Source: Giesbergeria sp.
Lineage (GTDB): Bacteria > Pseudomonadota > Gammaproteobacteria > Burkholderiales > Burkholderiaceae_C
Assembly: GCA_023150295.1 (NCBI GenBank)
Contig: JAKLLE010000011.1
Coordinates: 19,592-83,591, forward strand
DNA: 64,000 nt
Reading direction: 5' to 3'
Shown here: piece by piece, positions 32,383 through 39,432 of the stretch
Layout: every line of letters begins with the position of its first letter
Numbering within the stretch: position 1 is the first letter of the stretch
Notes under the pieces: generated by a model
Databases searched by the model: none
Seen by the model: the letters and a program-made list of their open reading frames with translations, nothing else
Told to the model about the DNA's origin: nothing
Program-made: the position numbers and the translations under genes

Positions 32383-32759
32383 ACATCACCACAGCCCACC
32401 GCGCAGCCCGCAACGCTGCCACCCTTGCCACCGCCGACGCGGGCGCAGGCAATGCCAGCATCAAGCTCTACACGGCAGAGGGCGGCACGCTGCTGGGCAC
32501 GCGCACGTTGGCAAAGCCCTGTGGTGTGATCAACGGCGCGGGCCGCATCGTCCTGCAATTGGGTGCAGCGCAGGAGATGGTGGCCGCAGACGGCACGGCC
32601 ACCTGGGCAGAGTGGTGCAACGGCGACGGCGATCCAATAGCCACCGGCGCAGTGACTGACGAAACCGGCGCCGGGCCGTGGGTGCTGGAAGGCACCGCAG
32701 GCACCCAGGTGTACGCGGGCGGCGTCATTGGTCTTTCGGCCACAGCATTGATCGGCTGA
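32379..32759 (+). CDS. Small tail protein (126 aa)
   Basis: Starts MNITTAHRAARNAATLATAD. It contains alternating beta strands with SIKLYTAEGGTLLGTRTLAK and GRIVLQLGAAQEMVAADGTA, TWAEWCNGDGDPIATGAV, typical of short beta-sandwich tail proteins. It overlaps the gene before it and ends 4 bases before the hub gene. It shares with its neighbours a strong bias to Gly/Thr/Ala. Function unknown. Confidence 0.6.
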   Translation: MNITTAHRAARNAATLATADAGAGNASIKLYTAEGGTLLGTRTLAKPCGVINGAGRIVLQLGAAQEMVAADGTATWAEWCNGDGDPIATGAVTDETGAGPWVLEGTAGTQVYAGGVIGLSATALIG

Positions 32760-32763
32760 CGCC

Positions 32764-34638
32764 ATGGCAGACGGAAAGCTCACGTTCCTGCGCCCACACG
32801 ACGGCACAGGCCGCCTCGTGTTCGGGGACGTGGGGGATGTGGTGGTCACGCCGCCCGTCACTATCGCGGTCGATACTGATCTGCCGGGCTTGGGCGCCTG
32901 TGCATTGTCCGTAGGGCCCGCGCTACGGGTGGACGCAGACCTGCCCGGCCTGGGCACCTGCACGCTGCTGTGGGACAGCAACACCAGCCGCCCCACCGTG
33001 GGCCAGACCACCCACCACTACCAGCAGGCCACACCCGCCCGCACCGGGGCGCAAGGCGCCTACCAGCAAGCCCAGGCCCTGCCCACCGGCCTGCACAGCC
33101 ACTACCAGCAGGCCCAGCCCGTGCAGGCGCCCACCAGCGCCGCATGGGATGATGCTGCTCACGCTCGCGCCACCGCTGGCCTGCGCTACCAGCAGGCCCA
33201 GCCCCTGCACGCCCTGGGCCTCCGTGGCGCATGGCAAACGGCCCTTGGTCACCGCGTGGGCAGCGCCCTGCGCTACCAAGAGGCATGGCCGTTGCAGGTG
33301 CTGGGCTCCGCCCGCTTCCAGCAAGCGCTGGGCCTGCGACTGGGCGGCTTGCACCGCTACCAAGAGGCGCTGCGCAGCGGGCGCAGCTTCAGCGCGCGTT
33401 TTCAGCGGGCTCTACCCTGGCGCGTTGACCACCGGGTGCGCTACCAAGAGGCATGGCCCCCGCGCCCAGGCCTGTCGGTGCTCATCCCCGTGGAGCCGCC
33501 CGGCCCGCCGCCGTGCTACACGCCCAACGGCCACCTCGTCTTTACCGCTGCCCACGACGGCACCGGCCATCTTGTTTTTGTGTGCGAGCGCGCCACCCCG
33601 CCTGAGCCCGGCGGAACGGTGGTGGTGCCCGTGCGGAGGGTTTACATGACCGTCAACAACGTCACCCTGCATCGCGCCAGCGACGGCGCGCCCATCCCCG
33701 CCTACAGCCTGGGCCTTGGCCTGGATGCGGACTCATGGACGTGGAGCTGGCAGGCCAGCCTGCACGCCAGCGCGCTGCCCCTCATCCAGCCCGGCGCGGG
33801 CGGCGACCCGGTGGGCGTGCTGGCAAGCATCAACGGCACCACGCTGCACCTGGTGGCCGAGAGCTACTCGCGCGAGCGCAGCTTTGCCAACACACGCATC
33901 AGCGTGCGCGGGCGGGGCAGGGCGGCCGTGCTCGATGCCCCCTACGCCCCCACCCTCAACCACGGCAACGCCAGCGCCCGCACGGCGCAGCAGCTCATGC
34001 AAGACGTGCTCACCCTCAACGGCGTGGGCATCGGCTGGGCCGTGGACTTTGCCCCGCAAGACTGGCTTGTGCCGGGCGGCGTGTGGGCACACCAGGGCAC
34101 GTACATCAGCGCGCTGCTCGACATTGCCGACGCCGCAGGCGCCTACCTGCAGCCGCACGACACCGCCGCCACCCTGCGCGTGCTGCCCCGCTACCCCACC
34201 GCCCCGTGGGACTGGCCCAGCGCCACGCCCGACTTTGAGTTGCCCGCCGACGTAGTGGCCGTAGAGGGCATCGCCTGGCAGCAAAAAGCCAACTACAACC
34301 GCGTGCACGTCAGCGGCACCAGCGCCGGGGTGCTGGGCGAGGTCACCCGCCTGGGCACGCTGGGCGATGCAGTGGCCCCCATGGTCACCCACCCCCTCAT
34401 CACCCACGCCGACGCGGCCCGCCAACGAGGCCGCGCCGTGCTGGGCGACACGGGCCTGCAAGCCATCATCAGCCTGCGCCTGCCAGTGCTGGCCGCCACC
34501 GGCATCATCAAGCCCGGCGCCCTGGTGCGCTACGTGGACGGCCCCACCCAGCACCTGGGCCTGGTGCGCGCCACCAGCGTGGAGTGGCAAGCCCCCACCC
34601 TGCGCCAGACCCTGACCGTGGAGACCCACCCAACATGA
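32764..34638 (+). CDS. Tail hub protein with an N-terminal Tyr-Gln-Gln-Ala repeat region
   Basis: 624 residues. A HDGTGRLVF motif at the start recurs as HDGTGHLVF near residue 262. Between them (about 78-235) lies an array of roughly 20-22-residue units centred on YQQAQ or YQEAW (about ten units, e.g. YQQAQALPTGLHSH, YQQAQPVQAPTS, RYQEAWPLQVLGSA). Residues 300-624 form the conserved hub-like part (MTVNNVTLHRASDGAPIPAY, SWTWSWQASLHASALPLIQP, and AARQRGRAVLGDTG). The hub plugs the tube end. The repeat array is an addition and may mediate assembly or receptor contact (inference). Confidence 0.68.
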   Translation: MADGKLTFLRPHDGTGRLVFGDVGDVVVTPPVTIAVDTDLPGLGACALSVGPALRVDADLPGLGTCTLLWDSNTSRPTVGQTTHHYQQATPARTGAQGAYQQAQALPTGLHSHYQQAQPVQAPTSAAWDDAAHARATAGLRYQQAQPLHALGLRGAWQTALGHRVGSALRYQEAWPLQVLGSARFQQALGLRLGGLHRYQEALRSGRSFSARFQRALPWRVDHRVRYQEAWPPRPGLSVLIPVEPPGPPPCYTPNGHLVFTAAHDGTGHLVFVCERATPPEPGGTVVVPVRRVYMTVNNVTLHRASDGAPIPAYSLGLGLDADSWTWSWQASLHASALPLIQPGAGGDPVGVLASINGTTLHLVAESYSRERSFANTRISVRGRGRAAVLDAPYAPTLNHGNASARTAQQLMQDVLTLNGVGIGWAVDFAPQDWLVPGGVWAHQGTYISALLDIADAAGAYLQPHDTAATLRVLPRYPTAPWDWPSATPDFELPADVVAVEGIAWQQKANYNRVHVSGTSAGVLGEVTRLGTLGDAVAPMVTHPLITHADAARQRGRAVLGDTGLQAIISLRLPVLAATGIIKPGALVRYVDGPTQHLGLVRATSVEWQAPTLRQTLTVETHPT

Positions 34639-34856
34639 GCAACCTGTACCACCAGTTCCTGGCCCTGCTGCCCCCGCGCCCGCTGCAAGTGGGCGCCGTC
34701 ACCGCAACCAGTGGAGACACCTGCACCGTGCAATTGCCCGGCGGTGGCGTGCTGCAAGTGCGCGGTGCTGCCGCTGTGGGCGACCGAGTGTTTGTGCGCG
34801 ACGGCTTGATTGAGGGGCTGGCGCCGAGCCTGCCCATAGTGAGCATTGACGTATAG
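34635..34856 (+). CDS. Small OB-fold-like tail protein (73 aa)
   Basis: Start ATG 34635 overlaps the hub stop. Sequence MSNLYHQFLALLPPRPLQVG is followed by six short strands (TCTVQLPGGGVLQVRGAAAV, GDRVFVRDGLIEGLAPSLPI), the pattern of small OB-fold proteins found next to hub genes. It could cap the tip. It is the last gene before a strong terminator, ending the tail operon. Confidence 0.65.
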   Translation: MSNLYHQFLALLPPRPLQVGAVTATSGDTCTVQLPGGGVLQVRGAAAVGDRVFVRDGLIEGLAPSLPIVSIDV

Positions 34857-34877
34857 CGCCAGCGCAATCGTCAGAGC

Positions 34878-34910
34878 GCCCGCCCGTGGAGACACCGGCG
34901 GGCTTTTTGT
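34878..34910 (+). terminator. Intrinsic terminator after tail operon
   Basis: GCCCGCC (34878-34884) pairs with GGCGGGC (34897-34903), followed by TTTTTGTTG. It separates tail from lysis genes. Confidence 0.82.
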
Positions 34911-34937
34911 TGTCTGCAACCCTGAAAGGAGACCCCC

Positions 34938-35894
34938 ATGAACCCCTTGAAACGCTGGCGCTGGTGGGCCGTGCTGGCCTTGCCTGTCGCTGTGATCGCA
35001 ATCAACAGCTTCGGCCCCGATGGCTGGCGTGAGCCAGTGGTAAAGCTGCTGTGGCTGTCGTGGACGGCGCTGTGCGTTGCGCTGGCCCACAGCGCGCGCA
35101 AAGCCCTGTTCGACTATGCCCACGGGCGCGAGGCATGGCTCAAGGCCATGCAGCACCCCGTGGGCGCGGGCCTTGCGTTCCTGGGCCTGTGCCTTGTGTC
35201 TGCTGTGCTGGTGCTGGCCTTCACCGGCTTTGCGCGGGCGCAGCCCGTGCCGCAGCCCGCGCAGGCCATGGCGCCGCTGGTGGTGCACGAGATCGAGCAG
35301 CACTGGCCCGCCGCGCCGCGCCGCAGCTACCTTGGCGCGTTGATCGAAAAGGAAACCTGCATCACCCTGGCGCATCGCTCTTGCTGGAGCACCACGGCCC
35401 GCCTCAAAACCAGCAGGGAAGAGGGCGCAGGCCTGGGGCAGCTTACCCGCGCTTGGCGGCCCGACGGCACACTGCGCTTTGACGCGCTGGAGGAAGCCCG
35501 CGCAATGGCGCCGCAGGCCCTGCGCGAACTGAACTGGGCCAACGTGTACACCCGCGCAGACCTGGGCGTGCGCGCCATCATCGTCAAGCTGCGCGACTGC
35601 CACAGCCGCTTTGAGCGCCTGGGGATTGACGACGAAATGGCCCGCCTGGCGTTTTGCGATGCGGCCTACAACGGCGGCCTGGGCGGCGTGCAGCAAGACC
35701 GCAAGCTCTGCGCCCTGACCGACGGTTGCGACCCCGCGCAGTGGTTCGGCCACGTGGAGCACCACAGCGCCAAGAGCCGCACGCCCTGGCAGGGCTACGG
35801 CGCGAGCGCGTTCGAGATCAACCGCGCCCACGTGCGCGCCACCGTGCCGCTGGAGCCCCGGCGGTGGCGGTATGCGCAATGGCTGGGGGTCTAG
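34938..35894 (+). CDS. Membrane-anchored endolysin (holin-like N-terminus fused to lysozyme-like domain)
   Basis: 318 residues after AAAGGAGACCCCC. Three membrane helices (about 9-26, 34-53 and 75-97) precede a soluble domain that opens with LGALIEKETCITLAHRSCWS. Glu137 and Glu139 are candidate catalytic acids, followed by GAGLGQLTRAW, in the manner of transglycosylase/lysozyme folds, and there are paired Cys (141/148). No separate holin gene was recognised nearby, so the N-terminal helices may provide export or the hole itself. It lies immediately before the Rz/Rz1 pair. The muralytic family is inferred, not recognised exactly. Confidence 0.6.
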   Translation: MNPLKRWRWWAVLALPVAVIAINSFGPDGWREPVVKLLWLSWTALCVALAHSARKALFDYAHGREAWLKAMQHPVGAGLAFLGLCLVSAVLVLAFTGFARAQPVPQPAQAMAPLVVHEIEQHWPAAPRRSYLGALIEKETCITLAHRSCWSTTARLKTSREEGAGLGQLTRAWRPDGTLRFDALEEARAMAPQALRELNWANVYTRADLGVRAIIVKLRDCHSRFERLGIDDEMARLAFCDAAYNGGLGGVQQDRKLCALTDGCDPAQWFGHVEHHSAKSRTPWQGYGASAFEINRAHVRATVPLEPRRWRYAQWLGV

Positions 35895-35896
35895 CC

Positions 35897-36439
35897 ATGC
35901 TCGACAAGATCAAGGCCTACGGCTTCCAGGCCCTTGCGCTGGCGTTGGGCGTGCTGCTGCTGGTGCAAACCGGGCGGCTGCACACCGAGCAAGTAGCGCA
36001 CGAAAAGCTCAAGACCAGCACGGCCCAAGCGGCCACTGAGCGCGCCACGGCGGCGCTCACCATCGAGCGGCAAGCCGCGGCCAAGGAATCCACCCACGCG
36101 CAGCAAACCCAGGAGGTATCCGATGCGTTCACCGTTTCACAGCCCGTGCGCGATGCTCTGCACCGCGCTGATCTTGCTCGCGTTGAGCGGCTGCGCCTCG
36201 ACCAGGCCCGCAGAGCCGCCACCTACCGCGCGATGTCCCAAGCCTGCGCCGCTGCCAGCGGCGGTGTCGCGGATCGACTTGCAGCCCTCGACGCCCAGCT
36301 TGTCGAAGGCGTTGCAGTGGTCGGAGACCTCAGAGCAGTTATTGCGCGGCGAGACGCCGAAGTAGTGCTGTTGCGCGGCGTGGTCGATGCAGACCGCGCT
36401 TTGACAACGCCGGATGCAGCCCCATCGGCTGCGCCCTGA
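35897..36439 (+). CDS. Inner-membrane spanin (Rz-like)
   Basis: Start at ATG 35897, two bases after the endolysin stop; the upstream open frame is shadow. 180 residues: one N-terminal membrane helix (about 8-26, FQALALALGVLLLVQTG) and a long periplasmic coiled coil (TEQVAHEKLKTSTAQAATER, ATAALTIERQAAAKESTHAQ). This is the Rz architecture: it spans the periplasm and fuses inner and outer membranes with Rz1 at lysis. The outer partner is encoded inside it in another frame. Confidence 0.88.
   Translation: MLDKIKAYGFQALALALGVLLLVQTGRLHTEQVAHEKLKTSTAQAATERATAALTIERQAAAKESTHAQQTQEVSDAFTVSQPVRDALHRADLARVERLRLDQARRAATYRAMSQACAAASGGVADRLAALDAQLVEGVAVVGDLRAVIARRDAEVVLLRGVVDADRALTTPDAAPSAAP
36123..36365 (+). 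CDS. Outer-membrane spanin lipoprotein (Rz1-like), nested in Rz
   Basis: 80 residues in the +1 frame wholly inside Rz, with a strong AGGAGG 6 bases before ATG 36123. Lipoprotein signal: MRSPFHSPCAMLCTALILLA then LSGC with lipidated Cys24. The mature part is Pro-rich (PAEPPPTARCPKPAPLPAAV), as in lambda Rz1. It completes the two-component spanin that disrupts the outer membrane. Confidence 0.88.
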   Translation: MRSPFHSPCAMLCTALILLALSGCASTRPAEPPPTARCPKPAPLPAAVSRIDLQPSTPSLSKALQWSETSEQLLRGETPK

Positions 36440-36578
36440 AAAAAAAGAACGAGGCGACCGCCTGGGTGCTACGAACACCCGGACGGCCACCAAGACCACT
36501 GAACGTGCCAGTGAGCCCAGCCAAGGCCCCGCCCACCTGTACAGGCGGGGGCGAGTGTATCAACCCCTGGAGCCCATC

Positions 36579-37376
36579 ATGGCAAACCCCATCATCCCGT
36601 GGCTCGGCGGAAAGCGCCGCCTTGCCGACATCATCATCCCGCGCTTCCCTGCGCATACCTGCTATGTGGAGGTGTTCGCGGGCGGCGCGGCGCTCTACTT
36701 TTTGCGCCCGCGTGCCGATTGCGAGGTGCTCAACGACATCAACGGCGAACTGGTCAATCTCTATCGTGTGGTGCAGCGGCACATGGAGGAATTCGTGCGC
36801 CAGTTCAAGTGGGCCTTGAGCAGCCGAGAGGTCTTCAAATGGACGCAGGCCACGCCGCCCGAAACACTGACCGACATTCAGCGCGCGGCCCGCTTCTACT
36901 ACCTGCAGCACCAGGCGTTCGGCGGGCGCGTGGAGAGCCAGACCTGGGGCACCGCCACCACCGTGGCCGCGCCCACGGTGAACCTGCTGCGGCTGGAGGA
37001 AGACCTGAGCGCCGCGCACCTGCGCCTCACGGGCGCGTACATCGAGCGCCTGGACTGGCAGGAGTGCATCAAGCGCTACGACCGCCCGCACACCCTGTTC
37101 TACCTTGACCCGCCGTACTGGCAGACCGAGGGCTATGGCGTGCCCTTCGAGTGGCCGCAGTACGAGGCCATGGCCCACTGCATGCGCAACCTGCAAGGCA
37201 AGGCCGTGCTCAGCATCAACGACCATCCGGACATCCGTACCTGCTTTGCGGGCCTGCAAATGGACGAGGTGCCCATCACCTACCAGGTGGGCGGTGGCGG
37301 CAAAAGCGTGGCCCGCACCGAGCTGATCATCTATAGCTGGGATCGCGCCGCAGAGCCCGCCGGGTTGTTCGAGTAG
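36579..37376 (+). CDS. DNA adenine-N6 methylase (D12/Dam class)
   Basis: 265 residues from ATG 36579 (TGGAG upstream; the listed longer frame would overlap the spanin). Motifs in order: PWLGGKRRLADIIIPRF (residues 5-21, AdoMet-side), FAGGAALYFL (FxGxG motif I), and catalytic YLDPPYW with DPPY at 177-180. Size fits the Dam/DpnM family that methylates adenine in short palindromes such as GATC; specificity is not readable here. Located after lysis, it likely protects phage DNA from host restriction or adjusts packaging/replication timing. Confidence 0.88.
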   Translation: MANPIIPWLGGKRRLADIIIPRFPAHTCYVEVFAGGAALYFLRPRADCEVLNDINGELVNLYRVVQRHMEEFVRQFKWALSSREVFKWTQATPPETLTDIQRAARFYYLQHQAFGGRVESQTWGTATTVAAPTVNLLRLEEDLSAAHLRLTGAYIERLDWQECIKRYDRPHTLFYLDPPYWQTEGYGVPFEWPQYEAMAHCMRNLQGKAVLSINDHPDIRTCFAGLQMDEVPITYQVGGGGKSVARTELIIYSWDRAAEPAGLFE

Positions 37377-37379
37377 GGC

Positions 37380-37451
37380 GTGTCAGACCACGGCGTGGGG
37401 ACACTCGCGCCGGGGTTGACTGAGGCCCGGCACCAGAGCGTTACTGGTGCC
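37380..37451 (+). other. Two consecutive hairpins after the methylase gene
   Basis: Hairpin 1: GTGTC..CCAC / GTGG..GACAC (37380-37404). Hairpin 2: GGCACCAG / CTGGTGCC with a 7-base loop (37429-37451). Neither has a U-tract, and the second ends about 6 bases before the next ribosome site. They may stabilise RNA or control translation of the 62-residue gene. Confidence 0.55.
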
Positions 37452-37467
37452 ACGCAAGGAGACCGAC

Positions 37468-37656
37468 ATGACCACAGCACCTACCGCAGCCCAAAAACAG
37501 CACGCAGAAACCATGGCCGCCGCGCTCGCCCAGCTTGAGCACATCAAGGCCGTTATCCAGCGCAGCGCAGACCACATGCAGGCCCGCCCCGAGAACTGGG
37601 GCATCGCGGGCGACATGGCCGCCATCCTGGATCGCCTGAACAACGTGACGGCCTGA
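37468..37656 (+). CDS. Small helical phage protein (62 aa)
   Basis: Start ATG 37468 with CAAGGAGACCGAC upstream; an in-frame ATG at 37447 would lie inside a hairpin. MTTAPTAAQKQHAETMAAAL is followed by a continuous amphipathic helix (LAQLEHIKAVIQRSADHMQA), then a short turn and a second helix. Unknown role. Three bases separate it from the next gene. Confidence 0.6.
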   Translation: MTTAPTAAQKQHAETMAAALAQLEHIKAVIQRSADHMQARPENWGIAGDMAAILDRLNNVTA

Positions 37657-37658
37657 AC

Positions 37659-37859
37659 ATGACAACGACCAAGCTCCCAGCCAAGGCCGAAAAGGCCATC
37701 GCCCGCATCGCGCTTGAGCACTGCCGCATCGAGACATTGGAGGAGCGCCGCTCCGACAGGCTCGATTTCCACGACGTTGCCGTCTGGAACCTCAAAGCGG
37801 CGCTGGAGGCGGCCTATCTTGAGGGGATGAAGGAGGCGATGAAAAAAAAGCTTGCATAG
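37659..37859 (+). CDS. DUF6900-like phage protein (66 aa)
   Basis: Starts MTTTKLPAKAEKAIARIALE and carries the block IETLEERRSDRLDFHDVAVW with LKAALEAAYLEGMKEA, which I associate with the DUF6900 group of small phage/plasmid proteins. Function unknown. Helical and highly charged, ending in a lysine run. The gene's last codons overlap the -35 region of the promoter at 37852. Confidence 0.65.
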   Translation: MTTTKLPAKAEKAIARIALEHCRIETLEERRSDRLDFHDVAVWNLKAALEAAYLEGMKEAMKKKLA

Positions 37860-37879
37860 TTTCAAAATGAGACTATGAT
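37852..37879 (+). promoter_or_regulatory. Promoter and 23-bp palindromic operator of the right-end cassette
   Basis: -35 TTGCAT (37852-37857), 16 bases, -10 TATGAT (37874-37879). Overlapping it is a palindrome with 10-base arms CATAGTTTCA and TGAGACTATG around AAA (37855-37877), one mismatch. A four-codon ATG...TAA (37889-37903) follows on the expected leader. The HTH protein at 38433 is the obvious candidate ligand. Confidence 0.7.
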
Positions 37880-37945
37880 AGAGCCCATGGACAAGCAATA
37901 ACGCAAGTCCCCGGCGCCTCCCGGAATGAGGGGCAGGAGAGAAAA

Positions 37946-38212
37946 ATGGAATTCATCGCACGCATCCTGCACACGAATGGCCAAGTCACCACGAAGACCA
38001 TTCTCACCCCTCCGGCATTGGTCGGCGCCCGTCTCACTAGCGATGGACTCATGCCCGCCTGCAGCGATCTGCGGAAGGCAGACCCCTCCGTAGCCGCGGT
38101 GAGAATTGCTGTGCCTGGGTTTCCCGATGATTACGAATGGAGTGGTAACTACACATCCGAGCACATGGCGGCAGTGGTGGCACGTGAGCGTGCGGGAACC
38201 AGCAATTGGTAA
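37946..38212 (+). CDS. Right-end cassette protein 1 (88 aa)
   Basis: Starts MEFIARILHTNGQVTTKTIL after GCAGGAGAGAAAA. Mixed alpha/beta with conserved-looking RIAVPGFPDDYEWSGNYTSE near the end. It is the first gene behind the 37,852 promoter, in the part of the prophage next to the attachment site where lysogenic-conversion genes are usual. No family recognised. Confidence 0.65.
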   Translation: MEFIARILHTNGQVTTKTILTPPALVGARLTSDGLMPACSDLRKADPSVAAVRIAVPGFPDDYEWSGNYTSEHMAAVVARERAGTSNW

Positions 38213-38217
38213 GCCCC

Positions 38218-38436
38218 ATGGGCAACAGGGCTCGCCTCATCGTGACGCCAGGGGGGCCTTGGCGTCTGTACACCCACCCGCTGGCCGGGTGGGAAATGCT
38301 TGGCACCGTCCAGCGCGGCATGGATATTGGCGCGCTGGCCCGCTCGCCATCTGGCATCCTTGCGCAAGTCAACGCCGGTGCCACCCGGTCACTTGACCAG
38401 CGTAAAGCCAGCGCAGCCATGGCGCCAGCAGAATGA
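38218..38436 (+). CDS. Right-end cassette protein 2 (72 aa)
   Basis: Start ATG 38218 (MGNRARLIVTPGGPWRLYTH), five bases after the previous stop; a TTG start 4 codons upstream would overlap that stop. A small beta-rich domain (WEMLGTVQRGMDIGALARSP) with a basic end (RSLDQRKASAAMAPAE). It overlaps the HTH gene by 4 bases, so the two are translated together; a toxin-antitoxin-like or regulator-partner relationship is possible but unproven. Confidence 0.65.
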   Translation: MGNRARLIVTPGGPWRLYTHPLAGWEMLGTVQRGMDIGALARSPSGILAQVNAGATRSLDQRKASAAMAPAE

Positions 38437-38663
38437 CCCCCTCCGACCTGCGCGCCTGGCAGGCCCACATGGGCCTGACATACGACACCGCCGCCCAAGC
38501 CCTGGGCGTGAGCCGGGCAACATACGCCGAGTGGCTCGCGGGCAAAAGCCGCACCACGGGCAAGCCCGTCACGCCCAGCCGCACTGTCGCGCTGGCCTGC
38601 GCAGCTCTGGCTGCGGGGCTGGAGCCGTGGGGAGATTCGGGGGACTCGGCCGCGCTGGCCTGA
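38433..38663 (+). CDS. HTH regulator of the right-end cassette (76 aa)
   Basis: Starts MTPSDLRAWQAHMGLTYDTA; residues 18-45 form a helix-turn-helix (AAQALGVSRATYAEWLAGKS), then RTTGKPVTPSRTVALACAAL and a short acidic tail. It is a single-domain XRE/CopG-size regulator, the last phage gene before the attachment site. Because it is co-translated with 38218 and the cassette promoter carries a large palindrome, autoregulation is likely (inference). Confidence 0.72.
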   Translation: MTPSDLRAWQAHMGLTYDTAAQALGVSRATYAEWLAGKSRTTGKPVTPSRTVALACAALAAGLEPWGDSGDSAALA

Positions 38664-38739
38664 GCATTACAGTGCAGTATGTGTCGGAACGGACGGCATC
38701 CAGTCAATTAAAATCAATCACTTACCAGCGGCTGCAAAA

Positions 38740-38784
38740 CTACGAACCAAGGGGTCGTGGGTTCGATTCCTGCCAGCCGCACCA
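38740..38784 (+). tRNA. 3' half of tRNA-Arg(ACG): attachment-site copy at the prophage right end
   Basis: 45 bases read as the anticodon loop CTACGAA (anticodon ACG at 38742-38744), 3' anticodon stem CCAAG, variable loop GGGTC, T-arm GTGGG-TTCGATT-CCTGC, acceptor strand CAGCCGC, discriminator A and CCA. The bases before it do not complete the anticodon stem (CTTGG would be needed), so the 5' half is absent here. This is the duplicated 3' tRNA end created by integration; the intact gene should lie at the other prophage end. Confidence 0.85.
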
Positions 38785-38790
38785 ACAGGT

Positions 38791-38823
38791 AAGCCCTGAG
38801 TCTGAAAAGACTCAGGGCTTTTT
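38791..38823 (+). terminator. tRNA terminator beyond the attachment site
   Basis: Arms AAGCCCTGAGTC and GACTCAGGGCTT (12 bp, perfect) with loop TGAAAA and a T-run. It is the original terminator of the tRNA-Arg gene, now separated from it by the prophage. Confidence 0.93.
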
Positions 38824-38859
38824 CCTTTGGAATTTCCCAGAGCCACTATCGTCATCACC

Positions 38860-39414
38860 ATGAGCAAGGCTTTCACCAAGGAAACTGACCACGACGAGGA
38901 CGACGGCCCGGCATTGCCGCCGATCCCCGCCGGGGGCAAGAACTACATCACGCCCCAGGGCTATGCGCGTCTGCGCGCCGAGCTGCTGCAATTGATGGAC
39001 GAGGAGCGTCCCCGTGTGGTCGAGGTGGTGCATTGGGCTGCGAGCAATGGGGACCGGTCGGAGAACGGCGACTATCTGTACGGCAAGAAGCGCTTGCGCG
39101 AGATCGATCGCCGCATCCGTTTTTTGACCAAGCGGCTGGAGATTGCCGAGGTGGTCGATCCGTCGCTGCATGCTGGCAGCGACCAGGTCTTTTTTGGCGC
39201 CACGGTGCGCTATGTGGATGACCTGGGCGAGGAGCGCTGCATCACCATCATGGGCATTGACGAAGCCGACAGCAGCCAGGGGCAGGTGAGCTGGGTGGCG
39301 CCGGTGGCGCGCGCCCTGCTCAAGGCACGTGTGGGTGATGAGGTGGCCTTGCCCACGCCCTCGGGCGTGCGCCAGTTGGAGGTGGTGGAAGTGCGCTACC
39401 CGCAGCCTGGCTGA
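38860..39414 (+). CDS. greB: Transcription elongation factor GreB
   Basis: 184 residues from ATG 38860 (a longer frame starts in the terminator). It has the GreA/GreB layout: N-terminal coiled coil with the basic patch and acidic tip (YITPQGYARLRAELLQLMDE, AASNGDRSENGDYLYGKKRL) and a C-terminal FKBP-like domain (FFGATVRYVDDLGEERCITI, ALLKARVGDEVALPTPSGVR). GDRSENGDYLYGKKRLREID with the EIDRRIRFL continuation is the GreB form. It rescues backtracked RNA polymerase by stimulating transcript cleavage. First chromosomal gene after the prophage, followed by convergent spoT. Confidence 0.93.
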   Translation: MSKAFTKETDHDEDDGPALPPIPAGGKNYITPQGYARLRAELLQLMDEERPRVVEVVHWAASNGDRSENGDYLYGKKRLREIDRRIRFLTKRLEIAEVVDPSLHAGSDQVFFGATVRYVDDLGEERCITIMGIDEADSSQGQVSWVAPVARALLKARVGDEVALPTPSGVRQLEVVEVRYPQPG

Positions 39415-39432
39415 GGCGCGGTCAGCGGCGCA

